Numbered from the stretch's first letter, positions 34,884 through 43,669 are shown. The stretch is DNA of 64,000 bases from Sphingopyxis sp. YF1 (GCF_022701295.1 NZ_CP033204.1:2542001-2606000), one strand, 5' to 3'. Notes: a model not told the origin generated them from the sequence alone. Numbers and translations are program-made.

Positions 34884-35119
34884 TCCGGTCGGCGCAAGGG
34901 CCGCGCGGCCTTCCAAAGTTCAATAAAGGTCAGCCCTGTGCGCTTCCCCGATTGGGGCTTCGCGCCGGACTGGAGGCGCCCGAGCCGGGGCGCCGTGGCC
35001 GCATTGGCAAGCCGGGCCGCGACCGCTTTTATTCTCCAAATGAAAGCGTCCGACGAAGGACGACACAGCCGGATAATATAGGAAAGGCCTATTTGCAGGC
35101 GATGTCCGTCTTGGAGTGG
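34884..35119 (-). repeat. Dispersed repeat A, copy 2
   Basis: Reverse-complement copy of 23635-23872, the same length within a few bases. Read on the minus strand, the shared frame runs IIRLC.PSS.AFIWRIKAVA and continues past the point where copy 1 stops. On its right edge it overlaps repeat B by nine bases. Confidence 0.8.
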
Positions 35120-35287
35120 GAAGCTGCGGATTGAGCGACGAACCGGTTTCCCCTCCCGCGTGCGGGAGGGGCAGCGAGGCTTGCCAGCTTGCTGGTTAGC
35201 CGCAGCGGGGTGGGCCATCGCGACGCCGCTGCCCACCCCCGACCCCTCCCGCAAGCGGGAGGGGAGAAGAATGGCCGCCTCCGGTCG
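35111..35287 (+). repeat. Dispersed repeat B, copy 1
   Basis: A 177-base sequence repeated in the same orientation at 58388-58564 with five mismatches and no gaps. It contains two hairpins with identical ten-base arms CCCCTCCCGC/GCGGGAGGGG (35150-35171 and 35243-35264). The low divergence suggests recent spread or gene conversion. Confidence 0.9.
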
Positions 35288-35863
35288 AAATCGGACCTTC
35301 GTCCGCCTGAAGCAGAACCGCGACGAGGCCAAAGCACAAGGATAACGCGGAAACTGCGCTTCGCCCGAACGCGGCCGCGCAAACGAAATGGGGGCCGGCA
35401 TCGCTGCCAACCCCCACTATCCGGCGTCCTCCCGGCCCAGCCTGCCAAGACCCCATCCCGGTCCGCTTCTCTTGCGATCGGCGGCCCGCAAAACGCGATC
35501 TGCGGCACAGTCCGGAGCTACCCGGCGATGGTTTGGTCGGCCCCCTTTCGGGGGCCGGCCGCACCTGGAAAGCCCTTCATCATCTCTTCGCTGCGTCTGC
35601 CGAAGCATCTGCCGTCCGAGCGATGGACTGCATTTCCTGTCCCGATCGGGTTCGCCTCAACTCGTGGGAATCGCTGCGTTCCGTGATCAGGCTATCGTTC
35701 GATGTCCTCGCTGGTCCGGTCCGTTCTCTTCCGGCTGGTCTTGCAACCAACCCTGTTGTCCCGGTGGTCCGACGTCTCTCTCGTCCGATGATTGAAAGCT
35801 GTCATGAAGCGCGCGCGACACCAAGCGAAAACGCACGAAAAACACGCCAAAACCGCTACCGAC
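35288..35863. other. Gene-free, pyrimidine-rich stretch
   Basis: No supportable gene. It is poorer in GC than the surroundings from about 35560 and rich in T and C on the plus strand. One clean hairpin (GGCCCCC-TTTC-GGGGGCC, 35539-35556) is present without a T-run. Frames open here lack ribosome sites and family-like sequence. A small RNA is possible, but I cannot name one. Confidence 0.5.
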
Positions 35864-35872
35864 TGTGGATAA
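35864..35872 (-). promoter_or_regulatory. Perfect DnaA box (TTATCCACA)
   Basis: Exact match to the DnaA consensus on the minus strand, in a locally AT-rich, A-rich stretch. A single box can act in gene control; no cluster of boxes or replication genes is nearby. Confidence 0.45.
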
Positions 35873-35891
35873 GTCCGGCATTAGCAACAAG

Positions 35892-35949
35892 CGGATTCGC
35901 TGCAGCATTTTTGTAACAGCAGTGCAGCATTTTCGGATTCGCCGCAGCA
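35892..35949. repeat. Interleaved short direct repeats beyond nadA
   Basis: CGGATTCGCTGCAGCA (35892-35907) recurs with one change at 35934-35949, and TGCAGCATTTT occurs at 35901 and 35923. Together they form an ABBA-like pattern in the 130 bases beyond the nadA stop. Confidence 0.7.
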
Positions 35950-35998
35950 CGCCCGCCGCACGGCGCACGCCCGCGACTCGGCCTCGGGCGTCCGCGAC

Positions 35999-36988
35999 TC
36001 AGGCGCGGCCGAGGTCGCCCTTGCCCACCGTGCCCGATGCCATTTCGAGCATCCGGTCGAGGCTCTTCTTCGCGCCGAGGCGCAATTCCTCGTCCATCTC
36101 GATCCGCGGTTCGAGATCGCGCAGCGCAAGGTAGAGCTTCTCCATCGTGTTCAGCGCCATATAGGGGCAGATGTTGCAGTTGCAGTTGCCGTCGGCCCCG
36201 GGCGCGCCGATGAAATTCTTCTCGGGCAGCGCCTTTTCCATCTGGTGGATGATGTGCGGCTCGGTCGCGACGATCAGCGTGTCGCCGTCGAAGGTCTTCG
36301 CGAACTGCAGGATGCCGCTCGTCGAGCCGACATAATCGGCATGGTCGACGATATAGGGCGGGCATTCGGGGTGCGCCGCGACCGGAGCGCCCGGGTGCTG
36401 CGCCTTCAGCTTGAGCAATTCGGTCTCGCTGAACGCCTCGTGCACGATGCAAACCCCCGGCCACAGCAGCATGTCGCGGCCGAACTTGCGGTTCATATAG
36501 CCGCCGAGGTGGCGGTCGGGGCCAAAGATGATCTTCTGGTCAGCGGGAATCTGGCTGATGATCGTCTCGGCGCTCGACGAGGTGACGATGATGTCGGAGA
36601 GCGCCTTCACCGCCGCCGAGCAGTTGATGTAGGTCAGCGCGATATGGTCGGGATGCTGCGCGCGGAACCGCGCGAACTGTTCGGGCGGGCAACTGTCCTC
36701 CAGCGAACAGCCCGCGTCCATGTCCGGCAGCACGACGATCTTTTCGGGGCTCAGGATCTTTGCGGTCTCGGCCATGAACTTGACCCCGCAAAAGGCGATC
36801 ACGTCGGCGTCGGTCTCTGCAGCCTTGCGCGACAGCTCGAGCGAATCGCCAACAAAGTCGGCAAGATCCTGAATCTCGGGTTTCTGGTAATAATGCGCGA
36901 GGATGACGGCATTGCGTTCCTTGCGCAGGCGGTCGATTTCAGCGCGCAGGTCGAGGCCCGAGAGATTCTCGCGGATGGGAGCAGTCAT
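35999..36988 (-). CDS. nadA: Quinolinate synthase A
   Basis: 4Fe-4S enzyme that condenses iminoaspartate with dihydroxyacetone phosphate to quinolinate in de novo NAD synthesis. The cluster Cys are in INCSAAVKA, AHPECPPYIVDHADY and CNCNICPYMALNT; HYYQKPEIQDLADFVGDSL and SPEKIVVLPDMDAGCSL are family blocks. Length (329 aa) fits NadA. AAGGA lies seven bases before the ATG. nadB and nadC are not in the window, so the pathway is split. Confidence 0.96.
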   Translation of the reverse strand: MTAPIRENLSGLDLRAEIDRLRKERNAVILAHYYQKPEIQDLADFVGDSLELSRKAAETDADVIAFCGVKFMAETAKILSPEKIVVLPDMDAGCSLEDSCPPEQFARFRAQHPDHIALTYINCSAAVKALSDIIVTSSSAETIISQIPADQKIIFGPDRHLGGYMNRKFGRDMLLWPGVCIVHEAFSETELLKLKAQHPGAPVAAHPECPPYIVDHADYVGSTSGILQFAKTFDGDTLIVATEPHIIHQMEKALPEKNFIGAPGADGNCNCNICPYMALNTMEKLYLALRDLEPRIEMDEELRLGAKKSLDRMLEMASGTVGKGDLGRA

Positions 36989-37060
36989 CGCTTTGTCCTT
37001 ATGTGGCTTTTGCCTTGGGCGCCCCTCTACACCGCACCCGGCGGCAGGGCAAACCCGATG

Positions 37061-37774
37061 CTAGCCACCGGTCAGCCGTTCCGCGAGCGCGACGACGGGG
37101 GGCGTCGTCGCAAGCAGCGATATGGCGATGCGCGTCGCGATGACAACCGCCGCGACGATCCAGGTCGCGCGGTGCACCTGCCCCAGCGTGCGCCGGTCAT
37201 AGGCCGCGACGATCACGACCACCGCGAGTTGCCCCAGCGCGACCGCGGGTTCGGCCCACGGCCCCATGATCGGGATCGGCAGCAGCCGGCCGAGCGCGGG
37301 TTCGAGGATGATGATCGTCGCCCCGATCATCAACCGCCGGTGCGAGTCGGTCGTCCGGCGGCGGCGGATTGCCGACCAGACCATCGCGCCGAACACGATC
37401 GATTCGGTCGCGGTCAGGGCCAGGAAATAGGGCGGCGCGAAAAAAGGCGGAAAACGGTGCAGCGCCAGCGCCGCACAGCCCGTGAAGATGCCGAGCAGCA
37501 CGATGAAGGCGGCAAGTCCGCCGCCGATCCGGCCGAGCCGGCGGTGCTGCGCCATGTCGCCCCGCATCGCGAGCATCGGCTGGACGATCAACAGCCCCAG
37601 CCAGGCGAGCATCGCCGCCCCCTGCAGGTGCACCCACCAGGGCGCCGCGACCGGGTCGGCGAAGCCGCGCAGCGCGAACTGCACGAAACCCAGGATGATG
37701 AAGATGGCGAGCCCGATCGCCAGCCGCTGCCAGAAGCGCTCGACGCGCCCCGCACCCGTCATTGCCGTCGCCAT
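37061..37774 (-). CDS. Membrane protein of unknown function
   Basis: I do not recognise this 237-residue protein. It has six or seven hydrophobic helices and a short charged loop RGDMAQHRRLGRIGG. His residues sit near helix ends (WVHLQGAAML, AQHRRLG, DSHRRLMIG), a pattern seen in some b-type haem proteins and in DUF2306-like membrane proteins, but neither link is firm. AGGGGG precedes the ATG. It lies 72 bases upstream of nadA on the same strand and may be co-transcribed. Confidence 0.7.
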   Translation of the reverse strand: MATAMTGAGRVERFWQRLAIGLAIFIILGFVQFALRGFADPVAAPWWVHLQGAAMLAWLGLLIVQPMLAMRGDMAQHRRLGRIGGGLAAFIVLLGIFTGCAALALHRFPPFFAPPYFLALTATESIVFGAMVWSAIRRRRTTDSHRRLMIGATIIILEPALGRLLPIPIMGPWAEPAVALGQLAVVVIVAAYDRRTLGQVHRATWIVAAVVIATRIAISLLATTPPVVALAERLTGG

Positions 37775-37841
37775 GCCAATCCCCCTCGGCCCGGTTCCGA
37801 TGCGCCTGACTAGCGCAGCGATGCCCGGCGGGAAAGATGGT

Positions 37842-38456
37842 TCAGCGCGCCGGCTCCGACGCGAAACGCGCGGTCACCTTCGCGTCGATCCCCGCCGCGC
37901 GGAGCGGCATCGCGAAACTCTGTTCGATCGCATTGCGCGCCGCGGTCTGTGCGAGGCGCATCGGGGTCGCCCCCTTCGCCTGCTTGATCAGCTCTTCCTG
38001 CGCCGCCTTGCGGTTCGCGGCGTCGAGCGTCTTTTCGGCGTCGGTCAGGGTCAGCAGGATCATTCCGCCCTGAAATTCGCTGATCGCGTCGATGTCGATC
38101 TCGGGGCCCGCAAGGCGCAGCGGCGGCAGCGTCACGGTCAGCGCGTTCGTCGCCGCATCCCAGTCGAGGTCCGACGGCTTCAACTTCGCGAGGTCGAGTT
38201 CGTAGCGCACCGTTCCCGGCATGATCAGCGTCTTTTTCGCCTCGAGCCCCAGCCGGCTCTGCGTCGAGGTCACCACCGCGACGTAGCGCGCGGTAAAGGG
38301 CACCAGCACATTCTGTTCCTGCAACCCCTGCAGGCTCGCCGCGACGACGGTTTCGGGTTCGTAGCCGCGCTGCCAGTCCTGCCAGGCGCGCCAGCCGAGG
38401 AAGAGCGCGGCCGCAAGCACCGCGACCAGCGCGACGCGGAACAGCCCCTTGCTCAT
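37842..38456 (-). CDS. DUF4230-family membrane-anchored protein
   Basis: Protein of 204 residues with one N-terminal helix (ALVAVLAAALFLGWRAW) and a soluble part that fits the DUF4230 family: FTARYVAVVTSTQSRLG, KTLIMPGTVRYELDLAKL, LTVTLPPLRLAGPEIDID. The C-terminal helix (NRKAAQEELIKQAK) is typical. Function is unknown. The ATG at 38456 is seven bases after the stop of the upstream hydrolase gene, so translation is probably coupled; the longer frame upstream is not used. Confidence 0.82.
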   Translation of the reverse strand: MSKGLFRVALVAVLAAALFLGWRAWQDWQRGYEPETVVAASLQGLQEQNVLVPFTARYVAVVTSTQSRLGLEAKKTLIMPGTVRYELDLAKLKPSDLDWDAATNALTVTLPPLRLAGPEIDIDAISEFQGGMILLTLTDAEKTLDAANRKAAQEELIKQAKGATPMRLAQTAARNAIEQSFAMPLRAAGIDAKVTARFASEPAR

Positions 38457-38463
38457 GCGACGC

Positions 38464-39384
38464 TCATGCGACGAGCCGCCATTGCTCGTCGTCGCGCGCG
38501 ACGCGGCCGCGCGCCTCAAGGTCGAGCAGGTGCGCCAGCACCGAGCGTCCGGCAGCGCCGGTCAGGCGCGGGTCGAGCCCCCTGTACATATGCTGCACCA
38601 TGTCGGAGATGACGCTTGTGCCCTTTTCGAGTTCCCGCAGAATCTGCCGCTCACGCTGCTTGCGATGGCCGAGCATGCCGCGCACCAGCTGTTTCGGCTT
38701 GCTCACCGCCGGACCGTGCGCCGGATAATAGACGCGATCGTCGCGCTCATAGAGCTTGGCAAGCGACGCCATATAGGCTGCCATGTCGCCGTCGGGCGGG
38801 CTGACGACGCTCGTCGACCACGCCATGACATGATCGCCGGTGAACAGCGCGCCGCTCTCCGGCAGCGCGAAGCAGAGGTGGTTCGACGTATGCCCCGGGG
38901 TCGCGACCGCCTCGATCGTCCAGCCGTCGCCCGAAATCCGCTCGCCGTCGGCCAGCACGCGGTCGGGGGCATAGTCGGGGTCGAACGCCGAATCGGCGCG
39001 CGGGCCGTCGTCGGAAAGGGCGAGCGGGGCGCAGCCGATGATCGGCGCGCCGGTCACTTCCTTCAGCGGCCGCGCGGCGGGGCTGTGGTCGCGGTGGGTG
39101 TGCGTGCACAGGATCGCCGCGACGCGCTGGCCTTCGACCGCGCGCAAAATCGCGTCGACATGCCCCTGCCCGTTCGCGTCGGGCGGATCGCCGATACTCA
39201 TCCCGCTGCCCGTCGGGCCCGGATCGATCACCGCGACGTCGGCGCCCGCGCCGACGATCCACGTCTGGGTACCGGTGAAGGTATAGGGCGACGGGTTGGG
39301 CGCGAGCACGCGCCGCACCAGCGGCTCGTGCTGCTCGCAATCGCCCGCGCGAATGCTGTCGGGCCAGGGCTTTTCGTCGCTCAT
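38464..39384 (-). CDS. Metallo-beta-lactamase-fold hydrolase (LACTB2-like)
   Basis: MBL-fold hydrolase of 306 residues. The metal motif HTHRDHS lies near residue 94; further ligands are in ATPGHTSNHLCF, FTGDHVM and YPAHGP. The C-terminal helical part with a winged-helix-like region (RGLDPRLTGAAGRSVLAHLL) matches LACTB2-type proteins, some of which cleave RNA. Start MSDEKPWPD at 39384. It is 13 bases from grxD and seven from DUF4230, so these are probably one operon. Confidence 0.88.
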   Translation of the reverse strand: MSDEKPWPDSIRAGDCEQHEPLVRRVLAPNPSPYTFTGTQTWIVGAGADVAVIDPGPTGSGMSIGDPPDANGQGHVDAILRAVEGQRVAAILCTHTHRDHSPAARPLKEVTGAPIIGCAPLALSDDGPRADSAFDPDYAPDRVLADGERISGDGWTIEAVATPGHTSNHLCFALPESGALFTGDHVMAWSTSVVSPPDGDMAAYMASLAKLYERDDRVYYPAHGPAVSKPKQLVRGMLGHRKQRERQILRELEKGTSVISDMVQHMYRGLDPRLTGAAGRSVLAHLLDLEARGRVARDDEQWRLVA

Positions 39385-39397
39385 CGCCGCGCGCGCC

Positions 39398-39727
39398 CTA
39401 TTCGGCGCGCGTCGGGATTCCGGTCATCAGCTGGTGCAGTTCGCCCGCTTCCCACATTTCCATCATGATGTCGGAGCCGCCTATGAACTCGCCCTTCACA
39501 TACAGCTGGGGGATCGTCGGCCAGTCGGAATAGTCCTTGATGCCCTGGCGGATTTCCATGTCCTGCAGCACGTCGACGGTGTCATATTCGACCCCGAGGC
39601 GGTCGAGCATCGCGATCGCGCGCGACGAAAAGCCGCACTGCGGGAAAAGCGGTGTGCCCTTCATGAACAGCAGCACGGGGTGATCGGCGACCAGCTTGGC
39701 GATGCGGTCGTTGGTGGCTTCGGTCAT
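39398..39727 (-). CDS. grxD: Monothiol glutaredoxin, Grx4 family
   Basis: Carries or transfers 2Fe-2S clusters, usually as a dimer or with BolA. The single-Cys active site CGFS is at about residue 31 (FPQCGFSSRA), with WPTIPQLYVKGEFIGG for glutathione binding. Length is 109 aa. The ATG at 39727 has GGAG seven bases upstream; eight extra codons upstream are not used. The BolA gene lies just upstream on the same strand, the standard partner. Confidence 0.95.
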   Translation of the reverse strand: MTEATNDRIAKLVADHPVLLFMKGTPLFPQCGFSSRAIAMLDRLGVEYDTVDVLQDMEIRQGIKDYSDWPTIPQLYVKGEFIGGSDIMMEMWEAGELHQLMTGIPTRAE

Positions 39728-39775
39728 GTCCTGTCTCCGATGGGGCGCCATCGCGCCCGAAAATCCCTCTCGCCC

Positions 39776-40009
39776 CTATGAAGGGACGGCGGTGGTCAAT
39801 TGCAAGGCATGAAGTTCGCCGCCCATGCGGCCACCGAGCGCGGCATAGACCGCCTTGTGCCGTGCGACGCGCGTCATGCCGCGAAATGCCTCGCTCACGA
39901 TATGCGCCGCATAATGATCATTGTCGCCCGCAAGGTCGGTGATCGTCACCGCGGCATCGGGAAAGGCCGCGACGATCATCGCCCGCAGGTCGGATTCGGC
40001 CATGCCCAT
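39776..40009 (-). CDS. BolA-family protein
   Basis: Small protein of the BolA family, partner of monothiol glutaredoxin in iron-sulfur cluster and stress pathways. SEAFRGMTRVARHKAVYAAL contains the conserved invariant His region and GELHALQLTT the end strand. Length is 77 aa. Two ATGs (40009 and 40003) fit; neither has a clear ribosome site. It sits 48 bases upstream of grxD on the same strand, which supports joint function. Confidence 0.9.
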   Translation of the reverse strand: MGMAESDLRAMIVAAFPDAAVTITDLAGDNDHYAAHIVSEAFRGMTRVARHKAVYAALGGRMGGELHALQLTTAVPS

Positions 40010-40030
40010 CGCGTGCGCCCCGCCCCGTGG

Positions 40031-40354
40031 TCAGAGCGTGTCGATGAACTGGCGGCGCGCCTCGACGGTCTTTTCGCCCAGCGCCTCGCGAATTTCCGCG
40101 TCGCTGATCTCGACCCCCGCGGCGGTCAGGTCGCCCGCGAGCTTGCGGATCACGTCCTCGTCGCCCGCTTCTTCGAAATCGGCCTGGACGACCGCCTTGG
40201 CATAGGCGTCGGTTTCTTCGGGGGTCAGCCCCATGCGCGCGGCCGCCCATTCGCCGACGAGCCGGTTGCGCCGCGCGGTGATGCGGAACTGCACCTCCTG
40301 GTCGCGGGCGAACTTCGCCTCATATGCCTTTTCGCGATCGTCGAATGTGCTCAT
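40031..40354 (-). CDS. DUF1476 protein (F1-ATPase zeta-subunit family)
   Basis: DUF1476 family protein of 107 residues, the family of the alphaproteobacterial F1-ATPase inhibitor zeta described in Paracoccus. The N-terminal segment STFDDREKAYEAKFARDQE resembles the zeta inhibitory helix. The middle (RNRLVGEWAAARMGL) and C-terminal helices also fit. Inhibition of ATP hydrolysis here is inferred from family and is known to vary among relatives. GAGGA precedes the ATG at 40354. It lies 21 bases upstream of bolA. Confidence 0.9.
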   Translation of the reverse strand: MSTFDDREKAYEAKFARDQEVQFRITARRNRLVGEWAAARMGLTPEETDAYAKAVVQADFEEAGDEDVIRKLAGDLTAAGVEISDAEIREALGEKTVEARRQFIDTL

Positions 40355-40566
40355 CTTGTCCTCGCCGGAATTAACCCAATGCCTCGCAGATAGGTCGCCG
40401 GGCGGTGCGGCGCAAGGCACCTGTGCCCCAGATCACTTCCCTTTTTCATCCGAAGGGTTTAGGGTTCACGGCAACGGTTATGGGTCGTACCGCAGCAACG
40501 AATGACTGCGCCTTGCCGCCATAGAGCTGCCGGGTGCCCTGATGCCTGCTTTGGGGGATTACGACG

Positions 40567-43500
40567 ATGACCGCTCGACGTCCGTATGCGCTGACGACTC
40601 TGGGGGCCCTGGTTCTGGGCCTTCCCGCGGTCGCAGCGGCGCAGGAAGTACAGGACCCGACATTGCGCGACCGTTTCGCGATCGGCGACAAGGGCGGGTC
40701 GCTGTGCGAGGTCCAGGCGACGGTGCGCGACCCCGTGATCACCGGCATGTTCGACCGCGCGTGGACCATCCTGTGCCGCGATGCGAGCCAGCCGGTCGGC
40801 TATGTTCGCATGCTGCGCGCCACCCCGGCCGACGCGGCGGCGCGGATCGAGCGCGCCCGCGGCGCGTCGATCGTCTGCGCCGGGCCCGAACGCTGCACCG
40901 TCAAGGACAGCGACGTCGCGTGGACCACCCGCATCGAGTCCGCCGGCAATACCGCTTACACGGTCGAGGGTTTTTCCGCCTATGACGATGCGCTGACGCT
41001 TGCGCTCGAATCGATCCGGCGGCGCAAGGTCGCGTCGGGGGTCATCGACGTCGCGACCACCTCGGTCGGCGGCAACGACGGCTTTGCGCGCACGCTTGCG
41101 GGAGCGATCGATGTCGACCGCGCGCTCGCGGAGGGGTATCGCCGCAACCACAGCGGCGACTATGCCGAAGCCGCCGAATTTTTCGAGGCGCTGTCGCGCC
41201 GCGCGCTCGAGGAGCAGGCTGCGGCGGGCATCGACCCGACCGAATTCACCCTCAACCGCGCGCTCCAGAAATCGAACCTCGGCGAATTCCCCGAAGCCGA
41301 ACGCCTGTTCGCCGAGGTCGAGGCGATCCCGACCGCCGACCCCGTCCAGCTGCGCCTGCGCCGCAATTTTCGTGCAATCCACGCGCTCAACCAGCGCGAC
41401 TATGACGGCGCCGCCGCGATACTGACGACACCGATCGCCCCGCTCACCGGCGCGGTCACGGTCACGGACGGCGCGGTGACGCTGACCCCGGAAATCGTCG
41501 CCGGGGTGAACAGTGGCAGCGGCGCCCGCGCCATCCGCCAGACGTCCGACGACGAGCGGCTGACCCCGCTCGAACGCGCGCAGATCATCGATGCGCAGGC
41601 GGTCCACCTGCTCGGCACGGTCGAACGGCTGCGCGGCAATGCCGCGGCGGCGAAGGCCGCGCAGATCAAAGGACTGGCCGATGCCGTGGCGGTGCGCGAA
41701 GGCCGCGTCACCTCGATCATCCGGCTGCGCTCGCAGATGCTCGGCGAACTCGCTCTCGCCGAGGAGGCGTCGGGCGACAGCGCCGCCGCCGACGCGCGTT
41801 TCCTCGAATCGGTCAATGCGCTTGCGATCGAATATCCCGAAACCAACGCCCTCGCCTCGGCGCGGGCCCGCTACGCGGCTTTCCTGACCCGCCAGGGCCG
41901 CAACAACGAAGCGCTGACCATCTATCGCGCGGTCGTCGGCGCGCTCGCGGGATCGCAGCGCTCGACGACCGGCATGGCCAACATGATGGCGCCTTATTAC
42001 CGGCTGCTCGCCGAACGGTCCGCCACCGATCCGGCCGCGATCGGCGACTTCTTCGTCGCAAGCCAGCTTCAGGTACGCCCCGGCGTTGCCGACACGCAGG
42101 CGGTGCTCGCGCGCGAATTGTCGAGCGGAAGCGACGAAGGCGCGCGCCTCTTCCGCCAGGCCACGACGCTGAACCGCGACATCGAACGCGCGCGGATCGA
42201 GGACGCCCGCCTCGCGCAATTGCCCGAAGCCCCCGAAATCGACACGCTGCGTGCCGACTTGAAGACGCGGCTCGACAATCTCGGTTTCCAGCAGGCCGAA
42301 ACCGTCGCCCGGCTCTCGGCCTTTCCGCAATATCGCGTCGTCGCCCCCGGCAAGCTCGACCTCGCCGAACTGCAACAGGCGCTCCGCCCCGACGAAGCCT
42401 ATCTCAAGATGCTCGTCGTCGGCGACGCGGTCTATGCGATGCTGATCGACCCCGCCGGCGCGAAACTGTGGCGCGCTGGACTCTCTGCGTCCCAACTCGA
42501 CACCGCGGTCGACAGCATCCGGTCGACCATCTCGATCGTCGAGGGCGGGCGCCGGGTGACCTATCCCTTCGACGCCGCCACCGCGCGCAGCCTCTATACC
42601 GGACTGTTCGCTCCGGTCGCCGACCGGCTGCCGACGACGCCGCATCTGATTTTCGAACCCGACGGCGCCATGCTGCGCCTGCCGATCAATCTGCTGATCA
42701 CCGCCGACACCGGCCTCGACGAATATGAAGCCAAGCTGCTCGACCCCGAAGCCGATGCCTTCGACATGCGCCGCATCGCATGGCTCGGACGCGCGACGCG
42801 GCCGAGCACCGCGGTCTCGGCGCTCGCCTTTCGCAACGCGCGACAGGCCCCGCCGTCGAAGGCAACGAACCAGTATTTCGGGCTCGGCCACAACCAGCCG
42901 GTCGGCACCGTCCTGCCGTCGCTCGGCACCCGCGGCGCCGCGGGAGGGATCGACGGCAGCTGCCAGTGGGATCTCGCCCAGTGGAACCGGCCGATCTCCG
43001 CCGACGAACTCACCACCGCGCGCAGCGCGATGGGCGACGCGTCGGCGGCGCTGCTCACCGGTGGCGCCTTCACCGATACCGCGGTCAAGGCGCGCGGCGA
43101 CCTCAACGATTATCGCATCATCCATTTCGCGACCCACGGGCTCGTCACCGCGCCGCGCCCCTCCTGCCCCGCGCGTCCCGCGCTCGTCACCTCGTTCGGC
43201 GACCGCGATTCGGACGGGCTGCTGACTTTTCAGGAAATCTACGATCTCAAGATCGACGCCGATCTGGTCATCCTGTCGGCGTGCGACACGGCGGGCGCAG
43301 CGTCGATCGGCGCGACGCGCGAAGCGGGTCTCGCCAGCGGCGGCGGCAACGCACTCGACGGGCTGGTCCGCGCCTTCATCGGCGCCGGCGGCCGCTCGGT
43401 GATCGCCAGCCACTGGCCCGCCCCCGACGATTTCGACGCGACCAAGCGGCTGATCGGCGGGCTGTTCGCGGCGCAGCAGGGCGAAAGCGTCGCCGACGCG

Positions 43501-43665
43501 CTGTGGGCGACGCAGGTACGGCTGATGGACGATAAACAGACATCGCACCCCTATTACTGGGCGGGTTTCGCGATCATCGGCGACGGCGCGCAGGCGCTGC
43601 TGCACGCCGGCCCCGCCGCCGTCACGGCACAGGCCGGCGAAACGACGGGCCGCGCCGCGCGCTGA
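40567..43665 (+). CDS. Exported TPR-CHAT caspase-like protein
   Basis: Protein of 1,032 residues with a Sec signal peptide (ALTTLGALVLGLPAVAAAQE), so it should act in the periplasm. After a unique domain (about 25-190), TPR-like repeats fill about 200-450 (HSGDYAEAAEFFEALSRRAL and others). A linker follows, then a CHAT protease domain from about 690. The likely catalytic His857 is in HFATHG and Cys906 in LSACDTA, both intact; GGRSVIASHWPAPDD follows. CHAT domains are caspase relatives. The gene heads a five-gene run that ends in a two-partner secretion pair and stops four bases before the next gene. Cleavage of the exoprotein or its partners is inferred. Confidence 0.88.
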   Translation: MTARRPYALTTLGALVLGLPAVAAAQEVQDPTLRDRFAIGDKGGSLCEVQATVRDPVITGMFDRAWTILCRDASQPVGYVRMLRATPADAAARIERARGASIVCAGPERCTVKDSDVAWTTRIESAGNTAYTVEGFSAYDDALTLALESIRRRKVASGVIDVATTSVGGNDGFARTLAGAIDVDRALAEGYRRNHSGDYAEAAEFFEALSRRALEEQAAAGIDPTEFTLNRALQKSNLGEFPEAERLFAEVEAIPTADPVQLRLRRNFRAIHALNQRDYDGAAAILTTPIAPLTGAVTVTDGAVTLTPEIVAGVNSGSGARAIRQTSDDERLTPLERAQIIDAQAVHLLGTVERLRGNAAAAKAAQIKGLADAVAVREGRVTSIIRLRSQMLGELALAEEASGDSAAADARFLESVNALAIEYPETNALASARARYAAFLTRQGRNNEALTIYRAVVGALAGSQRSTTGMANMMAPYYRLLAERSATDPAAIGDFFVASQLQVRPGVADTQAVLARELSSGSDEGARLFRQATTLNRDIERARIEDARLAQLPEAPEIDTLRADLKTRLDNLGFQQAETVARLSAFPQYRVVAPGKLDLAELQQALRPDEAYLKMLVVGDAVYAMLIDPAGAKLWRAGLSASQLDTAVDSIRSTISIVEGGRRVTYPFDAATARSLYTGLFAPVADRLPTTPHLIFEPDGAMLRLPINLLITADTGLDEYEAKLLDPEADAFDMRRIAWLGRATRPSTAVSALAFRNARQAPPSKATNQYFGLGHNQPVGTVLPSLGTRGAAGGIDGSCQWDLAQWNRPISADELTTARSAMGDASAALLTGGAFTDTAVKARGDLNDYRIIHFATHGLVTAPRPSCPARPALVTSFGDRDSDGLLTFQEIYDLKIDADLVILSACDTAGAASIGATREAGLASGGGNALDGLVRAFIGAGGRSVIASHWPAPDDFDATKRLIGGLFAAQQGESVADALWATQVRLMDDKQTSHPYYWAGFAIIGDGAQALLHAGPAAVTAQAGETTGRAAR

Positions 43666-43669
43666 CCCG

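Noticed and set aside
35864..35872. Chromosome origin
   Set aside because: Only one perfect DnaA box is present, with no dnaA, dnaN, hemE or AT-rich unwinding element nearby.
35804..35873. A 22-codon basic peptide frame (MKRARHQAKTHEKHAKTATD)
   Set aside because: It has no ribosome site and lies in a low-information A-rich stretch; not supportable without conservation.
35533..35916. A 127-codon plus-strand frame
   Set aside because: There is no ribosome site, no family signal and no codon pattern like the neighbours.
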